Below are positions 59,857-64,000 of a stretch of DNA of 64,000 bases, in pieces. The position numbers and the translations under genes were made by a program. The DNA is taken from assembly GCF_002846415.1 (NCBI RefSeq), contig NZ_PJMX01000001.1, positions 8,370,001 to 8,434,000 of the forward strand, given 5' to 3'. Within the stretch, counting starts at the first letter, position 1. Each line of letters opens with the position of its first letter. Under the pieces are notes generated by a model. It saw only the letters and a program-made list of their open reading frames with translations. It was not told the DNA's origin and ran no database searches. This stretch comes from Streptomyces sp. TLI_146. GTDB taxonomy: Bacteria > Actinomycetota > Actinomycetes > Streptomycetales > Streptomycetaceae.

Positions 59857-60063
59857 CTAGGTTTCCGGCTCGGCGGTGTCCGGCACGGATATGGCCGCGG
59901 GCCGGTCGGCGGAGAGAAGATCGGCGGCTTGGTCGCGCAGGGTCCACGCGGGTCCGGCGAGGCCGAGCACGGCCAGGACGGTCAGGGCGACGCCGCCGGA
60001 GTCGCAGCGGGCCGGGGTGGCTCGCCAGAGGTCGGGGACGCGGTGCCGCCCGTGCGGCATCAC
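59857..60063 (-). CDS. Small single-TM protein
   Basis: GTG 60063 overlaps the upstream stop (GTGA). The 68-residue product has a basic start (MPHGRHRVPDLWRATPARCD), one TM helix (VALTVLAVLGLAGPAWTLRD) and an acidic external tail ending 'DTAEPET'. It resembles the small protein encoded at 63296-63496 in order and in the core 'GLAGPAW.LRDQ.ADL'. Function unknown. Confidence 0.6.
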   Translation of the reverse strand: MMPHGRHRVPDLWRATPARCDSGGVALTVLAVLGLAGPAWTLRDQAADLLSADRPAAISVPDTAEPET

Positions 60064-60500
60064 GGTGCCCCTCCCGGTAACCACTCGTGGTCGGCGAGGA
60101 AGCGCCCGGTGTGGGCGTGTAGCTGTTCCATGTCGGACGGCGTGAGGATCAGCGCGGCCTCGCTGCTGTCGCCGTCCTCGTGATGCACGAGGATGGCCAG
60201 CGAAACCTGCTTGGCTCGCGGGTCGTAAACCGCGTCGGTGACGAGCAAGGTCGCGTGGGTCACCTTGGCAGGGACCGGCTTCAACGTGCTGGCGTCGGCC
60301 GGCGCGGACCATTCCGCACCGCCGCCCGGCGGGCGCAGGTGGTAGGTCGCGGCGCCTGCGCCGGGGAGGGTGACGACGACCCCGACGCGGCCATCCTTGG
60401 CGGTGTCGGCGGCGAGTTCGCCGAGCTGCGGGTAGAAGGGGGCCGCCGTGCCTAACTCGGCCCCCTGCGAAGGCAGATGGGGAGTTGGTCGTCCGCTCAT
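60060..60500 (-). CDS. Conserved hypothetical soluble protein
   Basis: The 146-residue product reads 'LGTAAPFYPQLGELAADTAK', DGRVGVVVTLPGAGAATYHL, 'LLVTDAVYDPRAKQVSLAIL' and 'TPSDMEQLHAHTGRFLADHE'. It looks like a compact alpha/beta protein often found beside XRE regulators in Streptomyces regulatory modules; family not named. Its end overlaps the TM-protein start by four bases. It lies 57 bases after the XRE stop, on the same strand. Confidence 0.6.
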   Translation of the reverse strand: MSGRPTPHLPSQGAELGTAAPFYPQLGELAADTAKDGRVGVVVTLPGAGAATYHLRPPGGGAEWSAPADASTLKPVPAKVTHATLLVTDAVYDPRAKQVSLAILVHHEDGDSSEAALILTPSDMEQLHAHTGRFLADHEWLPGGAP

Positions 60501-60556
60501 GCCCCTGACGTTAGGGAGGGGCCAGGGGGCGAATATGAATCAGAGGAATACGACCC

Positions 60557-61786
60557 TTATCCGTCCAGGTGGAAGCGGTCGGACATGCGCCGCAACTTCT
60601 CTCGCGTGGAAGCCCGTTCGGCGTAGACGATGCCGCGCAGGGTGGAGCGGGCGATGGGGTGGTTGCGGATGAGCTGGGGTGCGATCCGCTCCGCCTTCTC
60701 CAGCTCGCCCAGCGCCTTGTCGCGGTTCCCGTCCCACAGCCAGGCGCGCGCGAGATCCATGTGGTGATGCCCTTGACGGGAGTTGGGCAGTGAAGCGACC
60801 AGCTCCGGGCTGGTGCGGTGGTTCAGCGACAGCGCCTTGCGCTGCTGGCCCATCTCCAGAGCCACGCTGATGGCATGGATCTGAACGTTGCCGGGGGAGA
60901 ACGTCAGCGAGTGCCGGTCGTACACCGGGGCACCGGTGTACTCGCCCATGCGGTCGGCCGCCGCCTTGGCGAGACCGATGCGGTCCTCGGTCTCCGACGA
61001 TCGGCCGCCTCGCGCGGCGGAGACGGCGGCTCGGAGCTGGAGCGTGCCCCACGCCCGTACGGCCAGGGGCTCGCCCCGCTCGTAGCCCTGCTGAACGGTG
61101 CTGATGGCCTTGTCGGACAAGGCGATGGCGTCCTCCCAGTCCGCGCTCGCCCACATGTCCCAGACCCGCATCCAGTCGGCGACCGCCGGCAGGACGGGGT
61201 CCCCGGACAGCCGTGCGGACCAGGCCGCCCGGTCGCAGGCCATGGCGACCAGCTCGGGGTGGCCCAGAGAGTGGGCGGCGGTGTGTGCGAACTTGCAGCA
61301 CAGCGCGTAGATGGCGTACGCCTCCTCCCGCTCGTGACCGGTGGCCACCTCGGCAAGGGCGCGCGATTCGCGGAGCAGGTCCGGCAGGATGCGCATGATG
61401 GCCACGTTTGCGGCGGCATCCCGCAGCCGGTGCAGCCGCGTCATCTCCCGCCACAGCCTCGCCGCCGGACGCGGGGTGCCGTCGAAGACCGGTGCCAGGT
61501 CGTAGCGGCGCAGCTCCCGCAGGATCGAGGTCGCGGCGACCTGCCACTGGTTCTCGTCGGGAGAGCTGGTGTAAGGGCGGCCGATCAAGTCGTTGGGATG
61601 GACGTGCAGTTCGGCCGCCAGCAGGTTCAGTACCCCGACCCTGTCCAGCTCGATCAGGCCGCGTTCCATCTTGGAGACCCAGCCCTGAGATTTACCCAGT
61701 GCGGCGGCAAGGTCGGCCTGCGGCATGCCCAGGCGCAGGCGGGCACGACGAGCCCGGCGGCCGATCTCCTCGGCTTCTTCCAGCAT
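60557..61786 (-). CDS. XRE-family regulator with TPR-like C-terminal domain
   Basis: The 409-residue protein has an N-terminal HTH ('IGRRARRARLRLGMPQADLA', AALGKSQGWVSKMERGLIEL) and a long helical TPR-like region ('ATGHEREEAYAIYALCCKFA', 'DWEDAIALSDKAISTVQQGY', 'DLARAWLWDGNRDKALGELE', KAERIAPQLIRNHPIARSTL). This HTH + TPR architecture is typical of actinobacterial cytosolic regulators that sense a partner peptide or small molecule. It is placed to control the downstream module and operon. Confidence 0.85.
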   Translation of the reverse strand: MLEEAEEIGRRARRARLRLGMPQADLAAALGKSQGWVSKMERGLIELDRVGVLNLLAAELHVHPNDLIGRPYTSSPDENQWQVAATSILRELRRYDLAPVFDGTPRPAARLWREMTRLHRLRDAAANVAIMRILPDLLRESRALAEVATGHEREEAYAIYALCCKFAHTAAHSLGHPELVAMACDRAAWSARLSGDPVLPAVADWMRVWDMWASADWEDAIALSDKAISTVQQGYERGEPLAVRAWGTLQLRAAVSAARGGRSSETEDRIGLAKAAADRMGEYTGAPVYDRHSLTFSPGNVQIHAISVALEMGQQRKALSLNHRTSPELVASLPNSRQGHHHMDLARAWLWDGNRDKALGELEKAERIAPQLIRNHPIARSTLRGIVYAERASTREKLRRMSDRFHLDG

Positions 61787-62079
61787 CAGCTCGCCCCCGA
61801 CCTGTTGATGGGCCGGATTGGCTCAAGCGTTCGGCAGGGCATGGTGCCTCCGTCCGTTCAGGCGTCTCCCCCAGAACGGTACCTATGCCGGCTCTGCGGC
61901 GAGTCCGCTCAGACAAGGCGGGCCGCCCGCGCTGGGCGACGCGCAGTGATCAGCGAGCCCGGCGGAGACCGCCGACGGTCAGCGACCGACGTGTCTCCGT
62001 GTCGTTGCTGGCCACTGCGCAGGAAGCGGCTGTCCCTGGACAGCGAGGTCTGTTTGGGCACCCGGGGCCGTCCGGTATC

Positions 62080-62290
62080 GGACGGCTCGTGCTCGGCTGG
62101 CCGGGGTGGGCTCCTGGGAGAGGCGTTGGATGCGCCAGGTGAGCGCGCCTTCTGGGGAGGGGGCGTCGTCCAGTGGCCGTTGGTTGACTGCCTGCTTCAG
62201 CAGAGTGGCGGGCTCGTGTCCGGCGGCTTCGGCGTTGGAGAGGGCGGTGGTGAGGGCTGCCCAGGCGTGGTCGTCGATGATTTCCGGGCC
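62080..62290 (-). pseudogene. C-terminal remnant of a mobilisation/transfer-type gene
   Basis: In a frame shifted against the kinase gene, minus-strand bases encode IIDDHAWAALTTALSNAEAA, GHEPATLLKQAVNQRPLDDA and 'ALTWRIQRLSQEPTP'. This is the 'aW.aL...L..Ae..GhdP...L..av..R.l..A.s....L.wRl..l' tail known from actinobacterial plasmid transfer/relaxase-like proteins. Only the last ~70 codons exist. It overlaps the 3' end of the kinase reading frame. Confidence 0.5.
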
Positions 62291-63096
62291 AGGACGGTGC
62301 GGGAGATCAGCTTCGCCATGTCCACCGAGCCCCGGCCCGGCGCAATGCCGGGATCAAGGAAGCCGGGGGCCGCACTGGGGCCGTTGGGGTAGACGATGTG
62401 TTCGGGCTTGAAGTCGCCGTAGATGAGCGGCCGGGGACCGGTGGCGGTGGCCTGCCCGAGGCGCCGCAGACGTGCCACGACCTCCCGCAGCACCGGCCCG
62501 AACTCGCCAGCCTGCCCCAGGTAGGCGCGCCCACTGATCCGGTTGAACTTCCGGCCGAACGTGGCGGGGATGCCGCGTTCGGTGATCTGCACGCTCTCGG
62601 CACGGGCGGCAACATGCCGCAGGGCCGCGTCCATCTCGCGCAACGCCCGGGTGGCCAGCTCCTCGGTGCGGTCGGGCTCCTTCGCGATCAGCTCGCCGAA
62701 CGTGGGCCCGTGCAGCGGCCTGGTGAACAGCACGTCGTCGCGGTACCCGGCGGCCTCGGCCGCCCGCACGCCGGACAGCGAGAGCAGCTTGAGCTGTTCG
62801 GCTTCCCGTTCCAGCAGCGTGCCGCTTGAGGCGATGTAGGCGGCCTGCGCCGCGCGGACGGCTGCCCAGGAGCCGCATGTCCCGCGCACCACGGACACTA
62901 AGGACAGCCCCAGGAAGGAGTACTTGGCGAACAGCTCCTCGCCGTCCACGGCGATGCCGCGTACATAGCCGGTCACGCTGGGGACGTGGGCGCCGAGCCG
63001 GACCTCGTCGGCGCGGGGCCACACCCGGGTGGCCGCCTCCAGGATCTTCCGGTCCGCGTACCGGAACAACTCGGCAGCGGTGTACAGGACTTCCAC
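62197..63096 (-). CDS. Phosphotransferase-fold kinase with altered 3' end
   Basis: From GTG 63096 (GGGAGG upstream) the 299-residue product contains 'VPSVTGYVRGIAVDGEELFA', KYSFLGLSLVSVVRG, the catalytic loop 'GPRPLIYGDFKPEHIVYPNG' (Y-G-D-x4-H, unusual His for Asn) and 'GSVDMAKLISRTVL'. After that the frame runs into Ser/Thr/Pro-rich sequence (TTTPGQPSPPPSPTPKPPDT) which in another frame is the mobilisation-gene remnant. The last ~25 residues are therefore foreign, and the natural C-terminus has been lost. Confidence 0.65.
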   Translation of the reverse strand: MEVLYTAAELFRYADRKILEAATRVWPRADEVRLGAHVPSVTGYVRGIAVDGEELFAKYSFLGLSLVSVVRGTCGSWAAVRAAQAAYIASSGTLLEREAEQLKLLSLSGVRAAEAAGYRDDVLFTRPLHGPTFGELIAKEPDRTEELATRALREMDAALRHVAARAESVQITERGIPATFGRKFNRISGRAYLGQAGEFGPVLREVVARLRRLGQATATGPRPLIYGDFKPEHIVYPNGPSAAPGFLDPGIAPGRGSVDMAKLISRTVLARKSSTTTPGQPSPPPSPTPKPPDTSPPLC

Positions 63097-63295
63097 GGTT
63101 CCTCCCAGGGGGAAGGTCCGCCCGCCGCCGACGGCGGTCGGACCGCTTGTAGGAGATGGCCGCTGGCCGCGTCGGCTGGTTTCACCCCCGTAGGGCAGTG
63201 GCCAAGCCCCGACGCACGCTGGACCTCGTGCGAGACGTACGCCGGGGCGCTTGCCCATGCCCCAGCACGGTGGGAAGGGCCGGGGCACAGAAAGC

Positions 63296-63496
63296 TCAGG
63301 CGAGCGGAGGCAGCGCGTCAGGGGCCGCTATTCGTGCGGCGGGCTGCGCGGGGCCCGCCAGGTCAGCTACCTGGTGACGCAGCCACCAGGCCGGGGGTGC
63401 AAGCCCGATCAGGGCGGGCAAGAGGATCGCCTTCAGGGAGCCGTCGCGGATCTTGTCCTTGCGGTGAGTGGTGCGGTGCTGCCCTGTGCTGGCCAC
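63296..63496 (-). CDS. Small single-TM protein, paralogue of the one at 59857
   Basis: GGAGG precedes GTG 63496. The 66-residue product has a basic start (MASTGQHRTTHRKDKIRDGS), TM segment (LKAILLPALIGLAPPAWWLR), and 'HQVADLAGPAQPAARIAAPD' tail. It shares 'GLA.PAW.LR.Q.ADL' with the 59857 protein. The two flank the kinase/XRE module. Function unknown. Confidence 0.55.
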   Translation of the reverse strand: MASTGQHRTTHRKDKIRDGSLKAILLPALIGLAPPAWWLRHQVADLAGPAQPAARIAAPDALPPLA

Positions 63497-63674
63497 AGTG
63501 GCCTCCGTCCCGTTCCGGTCACGTGGTGTGGCAGCGGGCGGCCGGGCGGCATGGGGGTTGCTCCGGCGGCCCGCTGCTCGTCGACACCGCACTTGGGCGC
63601 CCAATGGCCCCTGGTTTCTGTGCGGTTGATGTTCAGTCAACGCGTGGTCGCGGGCGCGGAACAGGTGGGAGGCT

Positions 63675-63702
63675 GTAACCCCGGGTAGTTCCGCGTAACC
63701 CC
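63675..63702. promoter_or_regulatory. Direct repeats GTAACCCC spaced two helical turns
   Basis: GTAACCCC at 63675-63682 and 63695-63702, 20 bp apart start to start, end 15 bases before the ATG of the XRE gene. They are operator-like, probably for autoregulation. Confidence 0.4.
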
Positions 63703-63717
63703 ACCCGGAAGGAGCGG

Positions 63718-64000
63718 ATGAGGATGGAGAGGGCCCAGAGCATCGCGGAGCTGATCCAGAAGACGTGCGCGGAACGCGGCTGGGGACCGTCCAAACTCGC
63801 CCGTGAACTGGGCATCGCCGAAAGCCGTGGACCCACCGCCATGCCCCGGCAAGTACGCCCGCAAGCTGATGGGCGGCGAGCGTAACCCCGAGTAGTGGCT
63901 CCCCTACGTGATCCAGGTCTTAGGGATCGACGCATCCCAGGTCAGCGACATGCCCGCGCCGATCCCCGAACCCGCGGATACCGTGGCCTCAGTCCTGGCC
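63718..64000 (+). pseudogene. XRE-type regulator, frameshifted and interrupted by a stop (runs off the window)
   Basis: GAAGGAG precedes ATG 63718. The frame gives MRMERAQSIAELIQKTCAER, 'GWGPSKLARELGIAES' (HTH) and then loses sense. The shifted frame continues KYARKLMGGERNPE, stops at TAG (63894-63896), and resumes WLPYVIQVLGIDASQVSDM to the window end. Two lesions (a frameshift around 63830-63860 and an in-frame stop) suggest a decayed gene; the stop replaces a residue after NPE where related proteins have Tyr (TAC/TAT). Confidence 0.65.

Noticed and set aside
1..64000. tRNA or rRNA genes and att sites
   Set aside because: I saw no cloverleaf-like sequence or tRNA 3' end next to the mobile remnants; a tRNAscan run would be decisive.

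Overview
The window is high-GC actinobacterial DNA, almost certainly from Streptomyces. The evidence is the strong GC bias at third codon positions, frequent GTG starts, several genes with a TAnnnT -10 box 6-7 bases before the start codon (the leaderless pattern), rare TTA codons (three noted), and gene families typical of the genus: ALF-repeat secreted proteins, mycothiol-dependent isomerase, ABC-F resistance proteins, RidA and XRE regulators. It looks like an accessory chromosomal region: many neighbours are functionally unrelated and there are many broken genes. I saw no rRNA, tRNA, CRISPR array or complete insertion sequence.

Layout. 0-9.9 kb: a TetR C-terminus followed by an MDR oxidoreductase, a Ppm1-type methyltransferase, a small hydrophilic stress-type protein, two gene remnants (alpha/beta hydrolase, PPOX oxidase), RarA, an RNB ribonuclease, a cold-shock protein and a TTA-containing membrane protein. 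10-14.3 kb: after a block of 7-base and 6-base tandem repeats come a thioredoxin-reductase-like flavoprotein, a two-TM protein with a TIR/deoxyribosyltransferase-like cytosolic domain and a CinA/PncC (NMN deamidase-type) protein on one strand. A RibD-type reductase and an ADP-ribosylglycohydrolase follow. 14.4-18.1 kb: a membrane protein, a pterin-dehydratase/glyoxalase fusion and an HTH-TM-propeller protein with seven repeats.

19-27.4 kb: a same-strand array of secreted proteins (ALF repeats + AbfB, two ricin-type lectins, a second ALF protein). It ends in a ~1,330-residue ALF/coiled-coil polymorphic toxin with an ADP-ribosyltransferase-like C-terminus and an overlapping candidate immunity gene. 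27.5-41.9 kb: miscellaneous metabolic and regulatory genes, including an ABC-F ATPase preceded by a promoter containing a palindrome and by an 8-codon leaderless leader peptide. 42-49.2 kb: a degraded zone with a frameshifted eCIS-effector-like gene, a TPR remnant, an IS110 scrap, a frameshifted small gene, a decayed second polymorphic toxin, a PIN protein and a clipped endonuclease-VII-like gene.

49.3-53.2 kb (minus strand): a complete type III CBASS anti-phage operon, in transcription order CD-NTase, HORMA, TRIP13-like AAA+ ATPase, nuclease-SAVED effector. 53.6-63.1 kb: a compact glycoconjugate cluster (GT8, phosphotransferase, GT2, PIG-L deacetylase, P-loop kinase, GT4). Consecutive genes in it overlap by four bases, and it is preceded by a duplicated CCGGTACCGG palindrome. 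An XRE-TPR regulator, two related single-TM small proteins, a further sugar-kinase-like gene whose 3' end is joined to a mobilisation-gene remnant, and a broken XRE regulator complete the right end. The product of this cluster is not recognisable to me, so it is the best candidate for an undescribed pathway.
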